The notes under the pieces were generated by a model. It did not search any database. It was not told where the DNA came from and saw nothing but the letters and a program-made list of their open reading frames with translations. A stretch of 64,000 nucleotides of DNA, taken from contig NZ_PTIV01000001.1 of NCBI RefSeq assembly GCF_002934325.1, forward strand, positions 1-64,000. Direction: 5' to 3'. This document shows, in pieces, positions 1 through 10,497 of the stretch. Numbering within the stretch: the stretch's first letter is position 1; every line of letters begins with the position of its first letter. Source of the stretch: Marinobacter persicus (lineage in GTDB: Bacteria; Pseudomonadota; Gammaproteobacteria; Pseudomonadales; Oleiphilaceae). The translations under genes were made by a program, and so were the position numbers.

Positions 1-481
1 ATGACCACGGCCAAGTCGATTGCTGGCCGTGACGAATAAACGAACAAAAAGGCGGTAGAGCTGGCTCAGAAGTTAGTTTTTCTACAGCCTCGTTAACCGC
101 CACATACTCCACGGTGGCCTTACGCAACGACCAACGTTTGTTGCTCCCTCGCGACACCAGCACGACCAAGTCACTGGACAGCTGGCCAGCCAATGCCACC
201 AGCTTTTCACCAATATTACCGGCTACCACGTGGATAGTGGCCTCCCGGTTCATCGGCAAGTATTTGCGCACCAACAAATCCAGTTTCTTGTGCACCTCGG
301 CTTCCTTTTCCTCCGGGGCTTCTTCAGCCACGTGCGGGAAGAAACCGCCACCTCCAGGGCTATAAACACTGGCCAGATGCAGCTCCCCGTCCTCGTCCAG
401 GAGATCCAGGCCGGCGTCCAGGGCCCGCTTACCTTCATGATCGTCTTCGGGATCAATGGCGATCAGCAGCTTCCGATACAT
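1..481 (-). CDS. Universal stress protein (UspA family), 3' end cut by window edge
   Basis: Small cytoplasmic nucleotide-binding stress protein; the frame is open to the window edge, so the C-terminus is missing. The N-terminus MYRKLLIAIDPEDD is the typical first beta strand and Asp of the Usp fold, and the later stretch VVAGNIGEKLVALAGQLSSD fits the family. I chose the ATG at 481, seven bases after AGGAG; an ATG at 487 would sit directly on that site. The start overlaps the end of the BCCT transporter gene by about 29 bases, so the two are probably co-transcribed and translationally coupled. A transporter paired with a Usp protein recalls halophile osmolyte systems such as TeaABC-TeaD, but that role is inference. 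Confidence 0.8.
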   Translation of the reverse strand, partial: MYRKLLIAIDPEDDHEGKRALDAGLDLLDEDGELHLASVYSPGGGGFFPHVAEEAPEEKEAEVHKKLDLLVRKYLPMNREATIHVVAGNIGEKLVALAGQLSSDLVVLVSRGSNKRWSLRKATVEYVAVNEAVEKLTSEPALPPFCSFIRHGQQSTWPWS

Positions 482-2075
482 ACTCATTCTCCTGTTTCGA
501 TTCGCTCTCGATGGCTTCCACCTCGGGAAACGCACGGCCCTGGACCAGCTCTGTCACGTCATAGCCACGGTAATCGGCCCGCAAGGCCCTGAAAAGGGAC
601 GCAGCCATGAACAGCAGCAATAGACAGAAAGGCAGGCCCAATGAGGTAATCACGTTCTGCAGGGCATCCAGGCCGCCTGCCAGTAGCAGTGTAGCAGCCA
701 CCACACCCTGGGCCGCTGCCCAGAAAATGCGCTGGTGCACCTGGGACGGCTGGTCCTCACGGCGGGTCAGGGTATCAATCACCAGGGAGGCCGAGTCTGA
801 CGACGTGGTGAAGAAGATCACGATAATCACCACACTCAGGGCCGAGGCCACATCCGCCAAAGGGAAGGCTTCCAGAAACGCAAAAATGGCCACGGACGGA
901 TCCTGTTGCACCTGCTCCGCCAGGGCCACCTGGCCACTGGATTCCACCTGAATGGCGGACAGCCCAAAGACACCAAACCAGACCAGGGTGAAAGCTGTGG
1001 GAGCAAACAGCACCCCGGCGACGAACTCACGAATAGTGCGCCCCCGGGAGATACGGGCGATAAAGATACCGACATACGGGGCCCAGGAAATAGTCCAGGC
1101 CCAGTAGAACAGCGTCCATTTTCGCTGCCAGTCGGTTTCCTTGAAGGTTTCCGTCCAGAAGGCCAGCCATGGCAGGGCGTCAAAATACTCACCAATGCTC
1201 TGCACCATGCCTTCGGCAATAAAAATGCTGGGGCCAACGGTTGCCACGAACAGGATCAGCACGATCGCCAGCACGATGTTCAGCTGGGACAGACGGCGCA
1301 CCCCCTTGTCCAGCCCCAGGGCCACCGAGGTGGCCGCAATGGAGGCAATCACGGCGATCAATACCACCTGTACAAAACCATTGGATGGCACACCAAAGAG
1401 ATAACTCAGGCCGCTGTTCAGCTGCAATGTGCCCAGCCCCAGTGACGTGGCAACGCCAAAGAGCGTGCCCAACACCGCAATAACATCAATCGCCCAGCCC
1501 CAGGGCCCAAACGCTCGCTCGCCCAGGATCGGATAGAACAGGCTACTGATGCGCATGGGCAGGTTGTGGCGGTAGGCAAAATAACCAATGGCCAGGCCCG
1601 GCATGGCGAAGATGGTCCAGGTGTGCAAGCCAAAGTGATAGAGACTGATGGTCATGGCGTCGCTCGCCGCCTTTTCGGTACGCGGCTGCACGCCATCAAA
1701 CGGCGGACTGGCAAAGTGGGAAACCGGCTCAGCCACGCCCCAGAACATCAGGATGGTACCAATGCCCGCAGCAAAGAGCATGGTGAACCAGGTAAGGTTG
1801 GAATAGTCCGGCCGACTGTCATCGCCACCCAGGCGGATGGTGCCATAGCGACTGGTAGCCAGCCCCAGCAGGAAGATCAGCAGGGAACTGACCGCCAGTA
1901 TGTAGAACCAGCCCAGGTTGCGGGCCACCCAGCCGGTCAGTATGCCAAAACTGCCAGCCACCTGTTGGTCAAAAGGAACCGCCAGGGCGACAAACAATGC
2001 CGCGATGCCAGCCGAGGTAAAGAAAATCCCGGGTATTGTCTGCAGCCCTAACCGCCGTTGCAGGCGCTCCAGCAC
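453..2075 (-). CDS. BCCT family betaine/choline/carnitine-type transporter
   Basis: Inner-membrane secondary transporter of 540 residues, probably importing a quaternary-ammonium osmolyte such as choline or glycine betaine with Na+ or H+. About twelve hydrophobic segments are visible. The glycine-rich TM motif (AGIGTILMFWGVAEP, near residue 115) and the tryptophan-rich signature (WTISWAPYVGIFIARISRG, near 325) are diagnostic of BCCT carriers. The start is GTG at 2075, five bases after GGAGG; an ATG two bases upstream is out of frame. A charged tail of about 35 residues follows the last membrane segment and could be an osmosensory domain. Substrate cannot be decided from sequence alone. It overlaps the downstream Usp gene. 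Confidence 0.93.
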   Translation of the reverse strand: MLERLQRRLGLQTIPGIFFTSAGIAALFVALAVPFDQQVAGSFGILTGWVARNLGWFYILAVSSLLIFLLGLATSRYGTIRLGGDDSRPDYSNLTWFTMLFAAGIGTILMFWGVAEPVSHFASPPFDGVQPRTEKAASDAMTISLYHFGLHTWTIFAMPGLAIGYFAYRHNLPMRISSLFYPILGERAFGPWGWAIDVIAVLGTLFGVATSLGLGTLQLNSGLSYLFGVPSNGFVQVVLIAVIASIAATSVALGLDKGVRRLSQLNIVLAIVLILFVATVGPSIFIAEGMVQSIGEYFDALPWLAFWTETFKETDWQRKWTLFYWAWTISWAPYVGIFIARISRGRTIREFVAGVLFAPTAFTLVWFGVFGLSAIQVESSGQVALAEQVQQDPSVAIFAFLEAFPLADVASALSVVIIVIFFTTSSDSASLVIDTLTRREDQPSQVHQRIFWAAAQGVVAATLLLAGGLDALQNVITSLGLPFCLLLLFMAASLFRALRADYRGYDVTELVQGRAFPEVEAIESESKQENEYVSEAADRH

Positions 2076-2178
2076 ATGAGCCTCCGTTGACCGTTTATCC
2101 GTTAACTATTTAATAGCAAGGCACCTACCTTACCATAGGCCAGGCGGAGACATTGACTGGCGTGTTGTTGCCGCTGAC

Positions 2179-2733
2179 TTAACGGTTACGCCAGCCCTGG
2201 GCCTGATTCTCCAGCATCTGTTCCATCATCAGCTGCATCTGGTCCATTCGCATCTCCATCCGGTCCAGACGCTGACTGTCATCCATGGCGGTGTCGCCCG
2301 AGCGATTATTCCGGGCGTTACCGGGCTGCCGGTTGCCCTGACTATTCATCATGCCTTGGCCCTGACCTTGGCCTTGGCCGCCACCCATCATGCCCTGGCG
2401 GTTGTTATTCATCCCCTGGCCACCACCCATCATTCCCTGACGGTTGTTGTTCATGCCCGGGCCATTGCCCATCATTCCCTGACCCATCATGCCACCATGC
2501 ATCATCTGCATGTGCTCCTGCATGGCCTGGAAATGCTGTTCCCTTAGACGCTGTCGCTCAGCGTTGGACGTGGTATTACGCATCTGTTGCATCATCGCCT
2601 GCATTTCGGCCATATGCTGCTGCATTTGCTGCACACGTTCCTGGTTCATGGCGCCGGCATTTCCCTGGGCAGACGCCAGTAACGGCGAGGCGGCCAGTAA
2701 GGAACAGGCAATTAAACGGGAGAACTTGTTCAT
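2179..2733 (-). CDS. Exported Met/Gln/Gly-rich low-complexity protein
   Basis: A 184-residue protein with a clear signal peptide (positive MNKFSR, hydrophobic core, cleavage after ASA near residue 22). The mature part is very rich in Met, Gln, Asn and Gly. It contains an amphipathic QQMQQHMAEMQAMMQQM stretch, a HMQMMHGGMMGQGMMG stretch, and two perfect copies of a 14-residue unit rich in MNNNRQ and MMGGGQ. Met- and His-dense periplasmic segments often bind Cu(I)/Ag(I), but no defined copper family is recognisable, so metal binding is inference. The start at 2733 follows AGGAGG by five bases; a longer frame upstream lacks a signal peptide start. It is divergent from a MerR-type metal regulator, which supports a metal link. 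Confidence 0.75.
   Translation of the reverse strand: MNKFSRLIACSLLAASPLLASAQGNAGAMNQERVQQMQQHMAEMQAMMQQMRNTTSNAERQRLREQHFQAMQEHMQMMHGGMMGQGMMGNGPGMNNNRQGMMGGGQGMNNNRQGMMGGGQGQGQGQGMMNSQGNRQPGNARNNRSGDTAMDDSQRLDRMEMRMDQMQLMMEQMLENQAQGWRNR
2374..2457 (-). repeat. Two tandem 42-bp coding repeats in the Met-rich gene
   Basis: Residues 93-106 and 107-120 of the Met-rich protein are identical 14-residue units (GMNNNRQ followed by GMMGGGQ), encoded by two 42-bp direct repeats with a few synonymous differences. Such repeats can change copy number by slippage. Confidence 0.85.
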
Positions 2734-2856
2734 GACACCCTCCTTGACAGTTGTTCGTCGCTGTATCATTCCTCAGTAAAGACGATACCAGCGGTCTTTG
2801 CCGAATCAGACCCAACGGCGGGACTGAATACCTCCCTACAGGATAGGACGAATCCC

Positions 2857-3315
2857 TTGAGAATCGGAGAAATTTCAGAAAAATCCGGAATCCCCAGCGA
2901 GACCATCCGCTACTACGAAAAAATAGGGCTTCTGCCAGCTCCGGAACGCCAGGACAACGGCTATCGCGCGTACCAACAGGCTCATCTCGAACGCCTGCTG
3001 TTTATCAAACGGTGTCGGAGCCTGGACATGGCCCAGGACGAGATCCGCGAACTCATCCAGTTGGCCGATCACCCGGACGCCGACTGCAGCGAGGTGGATG
3101 CCTTACTGGTTCGTCACCTCAACCACGTCCGGGAACGATTGCAGGAACTGAGTAATCTGGAAGCCACACTGGAACGCCTGCAGAGTGCCTGCTCACAGGG
3201 GCGCACGGTGGCCGAGTGCGGCATTCTGGAAGGCCTGACATCGGAAGTGGGCGACCCAGAAAGCACCGACACCGACAACCACATTCCCGGCACCCACGGA
3301 CACGGCCACAACTGA
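2857..3315 (+). CDS. cadR: MerR-family Cd(II)/Pb(II)-responsive-type regulator (CadR/PbrR-like)
   Basis: Cytoplasmic MerR-type activator of 152 residues. The N-terminal winged helix (IGEISEKSGIPSETIRYYEKIGLL) is followed by the dimerisation helix and a metal loop. Cys77, Cys112 and Cys121 match the three-cysteine pattern of CadR/PbrR regulators, although the last spacing is slightly longer than usual, and the tail (HIPGTHGHGHN) is His-rich as in CadR. The start is TTG at 2857, shown by the conserved MRIGEIS opening; AGGA lies about eight bases upstream. The likely target is the promoter just downstream in front of the CDF gene, which carries a typical MerR operator. The ligand could also be Zn or Co. 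Confidence 0.85.
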   Translation: MRIGEISEKSGIPSETIRYYEKIGLLPAPERQDNGYRAYQQAHLERLLFIKRCRSLDMAQDEIRELIQLADHPDADCSEVDALLVRHLNHVRERLQELSNLEATLERLQSACSQGRTVAECGILEGLTSEVGDPESTDTDNHIPGTHGHGHN

Positions 3316-3328
3316 CACGGCCGAGCCC

Positions 3329-3359
3329 TTGACCCTAAAGCAACTACAGGGTTTTAAAT
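3329..3359 (+). promoter_or_regulatory. MerR-type promoter/operator upstream of the CDF gene
   Basis: TTGACC at 3329-3334 and TTAAAT at 3354-3359 form -35 and -10 elements separated by 19 bp, the overlong spacer that MerR activators untwist. The spacer holds a dyad, ACCCT (3332-3336) with AGGGT (3348-3352). The arrangement closely resembles the known PbrR/CadR operators (TTGACTCTATAG...TAGAGGGTGTTAAAT type). It sits 34 bases upstream of the CDF start. Confidence 0.85.
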
Positions 3360-3392
3360 AGAGCTATTCAAATCCGGTCAAGAGGTCATCTT

Positions 3393-4049
3393 ATGGCATG
3401 CAGTTGTTCCGCTCCGTCTCCCAAATCGCCGGCCCCGGGCTTTCGCCGGGCCCTCTGGATCGCCCTTTGGGTCAATCTGGCCATGTTTCTGGTCGAGGGT
3501 ATTGCGAGCCTTCAGTCCGGTTCGGTGTCCCTGATGGCGGATGCGATTGATTTCTTCGGCGACAGTGCCAACTACGTGTTGTCTCTGAGCGTACTGGGCA
3601 TGGGCATGCTCTGGCGGGGACGAGCCGCCATGGTCAAGGGCCTTACCATGGCCGTGTTTGGCCTGGTGGTCTGGGGCCGGGGTATCTGGGTGATGCAAAG
3701 TGGCATCACCCCCGAGCCCCTGACCATGGGTCTGGTGGGTTTTCTGGCACTGGCGGCCAACGTCAGTGTGGCCGCCCTGCTGTTCCATTACCGGGACGGC
3801 GATTCAGACATGCGCTCGGTCTGGTTGTGCAGTCGTAACGATGCCATTGGCAATATCGCGGTCATGACCGCAGCCCTCGGGGTCTTTGGAACCGGCACGG
3901 CCTGGCCGGATCTGATAGTTGCCGGAATCATGGGAACACTCGCATTTACCGCCGGTATCAGCGTGGTGCGCCACGCCCGTTCCGACATTGCCGGTGCCAG
4001 AGTTAATGCCAGGGAGGCCAGCGAGGTATCCCAGGGCGGGCTCAACTGA
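3393..4049 (+). CDS. Short cation diffusion facilitator (CDF) family transporter
   Basis: Inner-membrane divalent-metal exporter of 218 residues, about six hydrophobic segments, without the cytoplasmic C-terminal domain of full CDF proteins. The TM2 site motif is present (LMADAIDFFGDSANY, Asp50, Asp53, Asp57). The equivalent TM5 site reads CSRNDAIGN instead of the usual HxxxD, so the metal site differs from zinc exporters. The N-terminus starts MACSCS, with two cysteines that could pick up metal. The start at 3393 follows AGAGG. A CadR-like regulator lies immediately upstream and a MerR operator precedes the gene, so it is probably induced by Cd, Pb or a similar soft metal. Confidence 0.85.
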   Translation: MACSCSAPSPKSPAPGFRRALWIALWVNLAMFLVEGIASLQSGSVSLMADAIDFFGDSANYVLSLSVLGMGMLWRGRAAMVKGLTMAVFGLVVWGRGIWVMQSGITPEPLTMGLVGFLALAANVSVAALLFHYRDGDSDMRSVWLCSRNDAIGNIAVMTAALGVFGTGTAWPDLIVAGIMGTLAFTAGISVVRHARSDIAGARVNAREASEVSQGGLN

Positions 4050-4052
4050 GCC

Positions 4053-4970
4053 TCAAAACACCAGCGCAATCATCACCGGAATAAACCCCAGGGCAAACAG
4101 GGTACTGAGCAACGTGGTGCCCGCTGCCTGCCGGGGCGAGGCATCCAGCAGGGTGGCGATGACTACGGTGTTGGCGGCGATGGGGGTAATGGAGATCAGG
4201 AAGATGGCCTGGTACACCGCCCGGTCATAAATCCCCAGCCAGTTCGCATCCAGCCACCAGAAAGCCAGGGCCAGTAACGGCCAGACCACGAACTTGCCGA
4301 AAAACGCCAGGCCGGTGAATACCGGGTTCCCCGCCAGCCCCCGGAAGCTGAGAATGCTCATGCCGATGATCATCATGCCCAGAATGCTGTAAGCCCCCCG
4401 CAGATTATCGAACAGCGGGACAAACGGCTCGGGAATGGAGACGTTCGCCAGGTTCAGCAACACCGCCGCCACGAAGGCATAGACCGAGGGCAGCCGGGCC
4501 ACCCGCACCAGGGCATCGCGGATGCTGTATTTGCCCCGCGCCGCCAGGTAAAAGCCCACCGAATTCTCGAACAGCGTCGTGCCCAGCATGCAGACGATAT
4601 AGAGCGCCAGTCCTTCCTCGCCAAACAGCAGCAAGGCTACGGGAATACCGAAATACCCGGTGTTGCCCGTGCCCACCGACAAGGGAATCACAGCCGCGCT
4701 GCCATCACTCAACAGGCGCCGCGCCAGGACCATGTGGCCCAGGGCAACCAGAGTACAGAAGCCGAACACCAGCCCGGGCAAAAGGATCACTTCCGGGCTC
4801 AGGGGCGCGGCCATGACCCCGGAAAACACCACGGAGGGCGTGACGATGTACAGCATGATGCCAGCAATATGGCGCCCGCTGGCCTGCAGGTATCGGCCTG
4901 CAATCCAACCCAGGGCTACCGTGATATAGAGCGGCAGTAATTTGATAAATAGCGCCAGCGCTGCGGCCAT
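4053..4970 (-). CDS. AEC family (auxin efflux carrier-like) permease
   Basis: Inner-membrane transporter of 305 residues with about ten hydrophobic segments. Family features are the opening FIKLLPLYITVALGWIAGR, the central GTGNTGYFGIPVALLLFGEEG crossover region, and the C-terminal small-residue-rich TM. Members carry malate or other organic anions or unknown solutes; the substrate cannot be told here. The start ATG at 4970 has GGAGAGCTG directly upstream. It converges with the CDF gene, with 3 bases between the stop codons, and is divergent from norC. Confidence 0.85.
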   Translation of the reverse strand: MAAALALFIKLLPLYITVALGWIAGRYLQASGRHIAGIMLYIVTPSVVFSGVMAAPLSPEVILLPGLVFGFCTLVALGHMVLARRLLSDGSAAVIPLSVGTGNTGYFGIPVALLLFGEEGLALYIVCMLGTTLFENSVGFYLAARGKYSIRDALVRVARLPSVYAFVAAVLLNLANVSIPEPFVPLFDNLRGAYSILGMMIIGMSILSFRGLAGNPVFTGLAFFGKFVVWPLLALAFWWLDANWLGIYDRAVYQAIFLISITPIAANTVVIATLLDASPRQAAGTTLLSTLFALGFIPVMIALVF

Positions 4971-5068
4971 CAGCTCTCCAAAAAAGGCATATCCAAACAG
5001 CGTTGCAGTCTAACACCTACCCCCCAGGAGGTAACTCCCCGGCGCAATGGTGAAATCTCAGATTCTCT

Positions 5069-5082
5069 TTGATAATCATCAA
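5069..5082 (+). promoter_or_regulatory. FNR/Dnr-type box upstream of norC
   Basis: TTGAT-AATC-ATCAA is a perfect match to the FNR/Anr/Dnr consensus TTGAT-N4-ATCAA. It is centred about 77 bases upstream of the norC start. If it works as a class II site (-41.5), transcription would start near 5117 and the TATCCT at 5105-5110 would be the -10. This predicts activation under low oxygen and NO or nitrite. Confidence 0.9.
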
Positions 5083-5152
5083 TAGCATTTTGAATGCATG
5101 TTTATATCCTAGTGTGGCAGTCAGGTATTCCAAAAACCGAGGAGAGAGACCT

Positions 5153-7032
<1,880 letters not shown>

Positions 7033-7044
7033 TACGGCGCAACC

Positions 7045-7066
7045 GCCGGGGCCTGCGGGCCCCGGC
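7045..7066 (+). terminator. Strong GC hairpin after norB
   Basis: A 9-bp perfect stem (GCCGGGGCC / GGCCCCGGC) with a TGCG loop lies 12 bases after norB. There is no U tract, so it is more likely an mRNA-stabilising or attenuating hairpin than a full intrinsic terminator. Confidence 0.6.
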
Positions 7067-7092
7067 AACACCCCGAATTCTGGACAACGCCC

Positions 7093-8061
7093 GTGCATGC
7101 ACAAACCGTTAACCCGAAAGAGACTGTTCAGCCAAAGGACACGCTGCAGCACAAACGCCTGATTACCCGCACAGCCTTCTTTGCGCTGTTCCTGCTTGCA
7201 CCTGCGCTCAATATTTTCCGCTACGATCTGACCGAAACCCGATTCATCCTTTTTGGTTTCCCGCTGTCGTTCAACCTCAACATTGACTGGGTCATTCAGA
7301 GCACACCGGCAGAAGTGGCCGGGCAGATCCTGTTCTGGTTCGTGCTGCCCATTCTGGTGCTGGTGCCAATTGTTCTCTGGATCGCCTTCAAGTGGGGACG
7401 CCTTTACTGCGGCTGGCTGTGCCCGCACTTCTCTGTGGTCGAGACCATCAACGACCTGATGACCCGCATCACCGGCCACCCGACCCTGTGGGAGGCCTTG
7501 CGCAAAGGCACCACCGGCAAACTGGTGCACTGGGCCGGCCTGATACTGGTATGCAGCCTGATCGGTTTTTCCTGGGCACTGGCCCTGCTGTCTTACCTGC
7601 TGCCCCCCATTCCGTTGTACCTCGACCTGGTTACCGGGCAGCTGTCGCTTTACCCCACGATTTTCCTGGCAGTCGCAACCACCGTCTTTACCTGTGACTT
7701 CCTGTTTGCCCGGCATCTGTTCTGCAAATACGGCTGCGCCTTTGGTTTGGCCCAGAGCATTGCCTGGATGGCCAATGGCCGCGGCCGGGTGGTGACGTTC
7801 GACACCAAACGCGCCGCTGCCTGTCGCGACTGCACCAAGGCCTGTGATATCGCCTGCCCCATGCGACTGCCCACCCGCAGCCATAAACGGGCAAAATTCT
7901 CCTGTACCCAATGCCTGCAGTGCGTCAGCGCCTGCCGCGAGGTGCAGAAAAACAACCCCGAGGGCTCCCTGCTAACCTGGGAGCCGGGAACACCTGGCAA
8001 GCAGACGGTGCTGATCCCCGTCCGTCAGGTGGACGCCAACCCGCGCCAGAGCCGCGCCTGA
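7093..8061 (+). CDS. Membrane 4Fe-4S polyferredoxin (NapH/NosR/CcoG-like)
   Basis: Integral-membrane iron-sulfur protein of 322 residues. About five hydrophobic segments contain a CGWLCPH motif and an FCKYGCAFG motif, as in NapH and NosR. Two ferredoxin clusters follow near residues 235-285 (CRDCTKACDIACPM and CTQCLQCVSACRE). Such proteins pass electrons between quinol and cofactors or help cluster assembly; its place between norB and norD suggests service to nitric oxide reductase. The best start is the GTG at 7093; an ATG at 7097 is out of frame, and no strong ribosome site is visible, so the start is uncertain. The usual CcoG C-terminal Ig-like domain is absent. Confidence 0.8.
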   Translation: MHAQTVNPKETVQPKDTLQHKRLITRTAFFALFLLAPALNIFRYDLTETRFILFGFPLSFNLNIDWVIQSTPAEVAGQILFWFVLPILVLVPIVLWIAFKWGRLYCGWLCPHFSVVETINDLMTRITGHPTLWEALRKGTTGKLVHWAGLILVCSLIGFSWALALLSYLLPPIPLYLDLVTGQLSLYPTIFLAVATTVFTCDFLFARHLFCKYGCAFGLAQSIAWMANGRGRVVTFDTKRAAACRDCTKACDIACPMRLPTRSHKRAKFSCTQCLQCVSACREVQKNNPEGSLLTWEPGTPGKQTVLIPVRQVDANPRQSRA

Positions 8062-8075
8062 GCCGAGGAGCCGAT

Positions 8076-9899
8076 ATGGAAGAGTGGGTCGGACTGAAAT
8101 GGCACGACTACGTAACCCGCCAGGCCATGGGCGAGTTTCCCGAATACGCCGTGCACCTGAAAGACGAGGCCCGGACTCTGGGCATCCTGTTCCGGGCCAT
8201 GGGCGGTGATCCTGCCCTGAGTCTGGTGACCGCCGAGCCCCGGCATTTCCAGTTGCGCCGCAAATTCCTGCAGAAACTGGCCGGCACCCATCGAAAGTTT
8301 GAGCTGGCCTGGCGCGACGAGGAAAGTCTGCGCCTGCCCGACAGGCTGGCACTGTTTCCCTCAACGCAGGTCAACCGGGAGCTGTATATCTGGCTGGCCG
8401 CCCTGGCTTCCCTCGGGGAAATACATCACCACAGCTGGCTGGAAGGCAACCAGGCCATGGTGCAGGACCTGCTCACCCGCTGGCCCGGGCTGGAGCCGGT
8501 GTACCAGCGACTGGTGAAACACACCCTGCAATGGCGCCCACACCCCGACAGCCTGCCCGGCAACGAGGCCCGGCGCGAACAGGCCATTCGCCAGGCCCTG
8601 ATTCACCCCGGCAGCGTGCTGGAACTGCCCGATGCACTCACCGATCCCTGGCCGGTCGTCCTCTGGCTGTATCCGGTTCTGGGCCGGGGTCAGGTAAAGG
8701 GCCAAGTTACTGGCGATGACAACACCGCCTCCAGCCCCGGCGGCCTGTCGAAAAAACGCAAACGCCGACGCGCCGAGCGGGTGGATGCCTTCGACAAGGA
8801 CCAGGGGCTGATGCTGTTCCGCCTGGAGAACCTGTTCTCCTGGTCCGAGTTCATCCCCGTGGACCGGGCCGGCGACGACAGCGAGGAAGAAGACGCCGAC
8901 GCGGTGGCTGACGACATGGACATGATTTCCGTCTCCCAGGACCGCAGCGAGGCCTCGTCCGCCATCAAGTTCGATCTGGATCTGCCCTCGGAAGAAAACG
9001 ACGACCTGCGCCTGGGCCCCGGCATTCACCTGCCGGAGTGGGACTGGCGGCGCCAGGGCTACCGGGAAAAGTTCTGCTGCCTGCAACCAATGCTCAGCAA
9101 GGATGCGATCCCCGGCCCCTTACCCGAGCACCTGCAGCGCCCGGCCAGGACCCTGCAGCGCCAGTTCAGCGCTCTCAAACCCTTGCGACAGTGGCAGCGC
9201 CGCCAGCTGGACGGCGAAGAACTGGACCTGGATGCCTGCCTGGACCGGGTGGTGCAGCAGCATCAGGGCGTGGGCGAGATGGACCAGAAACTGTTCCGCC
9301 AGTGCAAACAGAACCAGCGCGACCTGGCCTGCCTGGTCCTGGCCGATGTCTCACTGTCCACTGACACCTTCATCAACAACAACCAGCGGGTGATCGATAT
9401 CGCCCGGGACGGTCTGCAGCTATTAAGCGAAGCCCTGACCGCCAGCCGGGACCCGTTCGCCCTGTTCGCGTTCTCCTCCAGGCGGCGGGATCACGTGCGC
9501 TTCCACCACATCAAAAGCTTTGATGAGCCCTACAACGACACCAGCCGGGGCCGTATCCAGGCGCTGGAACCGGGCTATTACACCCGCATGGGCGCGGCAA
9601 TCCGCCAGTCCATCAAGTTGCTGCAAGCCCGCCCGGAACACCAGAAGGTCCTGCTGCTGCTGACTGACGGCAAGCCCAACGACCTGGACCTGTACGAGGG
9701 ACGCTACGGCGTGGAAGACACCCGCATGGCCGTTCAGGAAGCCCACCGGGCCGGACTCACCCCGTTCTGCGTGACCATTGACGAAGAGGCCAACGAATAC
9801 CTGCCCTATGTGTTCGGCAGCACCAACTACGTGGTGATCAAAGACCCCACACAGTTACCCAGCCAGTTGCCCAAGCTGTACATGAACCTGACCCGATAA
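8076..9899 (+). CDS. norD: Nitric oxide reductase activation protein NorD
   Basis: Cytoplasmic von Willebrand A-domain protein of 607 residues needed for activation of NorBC together with the AAA+ protein NorQ/NirQ. The C-terminal VWA domain begins near residue 425 with the MIDAS motif DVSLSTD and includes LLLLTDGKPNDLDLYEGRYG. The central region is acidic and low in complexity (SEEEDADAVADDMD). The true start is ATG 8076 after GAGGAG; an open frame upstream overlaps the preceding gene and is spurious. Its ATPase partner nirQ lies 1.2 kb away on the other strand. Confidence 0.93.
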   Translation: MEEWVGLKWHDYVTRQAMGEFPEYAVHLKDEARTLGILFRAMGGDPALSLVTAEPRHFQLRRKFLQKLAGTHRKFELAWRDEESLRLPDRLALFPSTQVNRELYIWLAALASLGEIHHHSWLEGNQAMVQDLLTRWPGLEPVYQRLVKHTLQWRPHPDSLPGNEARREQAIRQALIHPGSVLELPDALTDPWPVVLWLYPVLGRGQVKGQVTGDDNTASSPGGLSKKRKRRRAERVDAFDKDQGLMLFRLENLFSWSEFIPVDRAGDDSEEEDADAVADDMDMISVSQDRSEASSAIKFDLDLPSEENDDLRLGPGIHLPEWDWRRQGYREKFCCLQPMLSKDAIPGPLPEHLQRPARTLQRQFSALKPLRQWQRRQLDGEELDLDACLDRVVQQHQGVGEMDQKLFRQCKQNQRDLACLVLADVSLSTDTFINNNQRVIDIARDGLQLLSEALTASRDPFALFAFSSRRRDHVRFHHIKSFDEPYNDTSRGRIQALEPGYYTRMGAAIRQSIKLLQARPEHQKVLLLLTDGKPNDLDLYEGRYGVEDTRMAVQEAHRAGLTPFCVTIDEEANEYLPYVFGSTNYVVIKDPTQLPSQLPKLYMNLTR

Positions 9900-9909
9900 C
9901 GGAGCACCC

Positions 9910-10485
9910 ATGGCGCAAACCCAGGCTGCCCAGCACAAACACCTGCCCGGCGACCTCGCCGTCTGGTTCTTCATCTTCGCGGAACTGGCGGTGTTCGGCA
10001 TCCTGTTCATCGGCTTCGGCGTGGCGCGGAGCCTGGCCCCAGCTACCTTCAGTGCTGGCCGCGCCGCCCTGCACCCCTGGACCGGACTGATCAACACCAT
10101 CGGCCTGATCACCGCCAGCTACCTGGTGGCCTGCGCCGTCAAACGCCTGCGGCACGAGAAAACCGGCACCACCGCCCTACTCGTTGGCGCCATCGCGGCG
10201 TCTTCGATCTATACCTTCGGCAAACTCTGGGAATACGGCGTGCTTTACGCCGACGGCTACAACCTGGGCACCGACACCTTCTTCATGTTCTATTTCTTCC
10301 TCACCTTCTTCCACTTCATGCATGTGGTCCTGGGCCAGATCATCCTGGTGGTGCTGGCGGTGAAGGTGAGAAAAGGCGACTACCACACCAACAACATGAA
10401 CGGCATGGAATCCGGCGCGTCCTACTGGCACATGGTGGACCTGGTATGGCTGGTGCTATTCCCGATGCTTTATGTACTGGCCTGA
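9910..10485 (+). CDS. norE: NorE, cytochrome c oxidase subunit III-like protein
   Basis: Five-segment membrane protein (191 residues) of the COX3 family. Visible family features include the opening LPGDLAVWFFIFAELAVFG, WEYGVLYADGYNLGTDTFFMFYFFLTFFHFMHV, and the C-terminal SYWHMVDLVWLVLFPMLYV. In denitrifiers norE sits next to nor genes and improves NO reductase activity, but it is not a structural subunit of cNOR. The start at 9910 is 10 bases after norD (GGAGCACCC). norF follows after 12 bases. Confidence 0.88.
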   Translation: MAQTQAAQHKHLPGDLAVWFFIFAELAVFGILFIGFGVARSLAPATFSAGRAALHPWTGLINTIGLITASYLVACAVKRLRHEKTGTTALLVGAIAASSIYTFGKLWEYGVLYADGYNLGTDTFFMFYFFLTFFHFMHVVLGQIILVVLAVKVRKGDYHTNNMNGMESGASYWHMVDLVWLVLFPMLYVLA

Positions 10486-10497
10486 GGAGGTGAGCCA

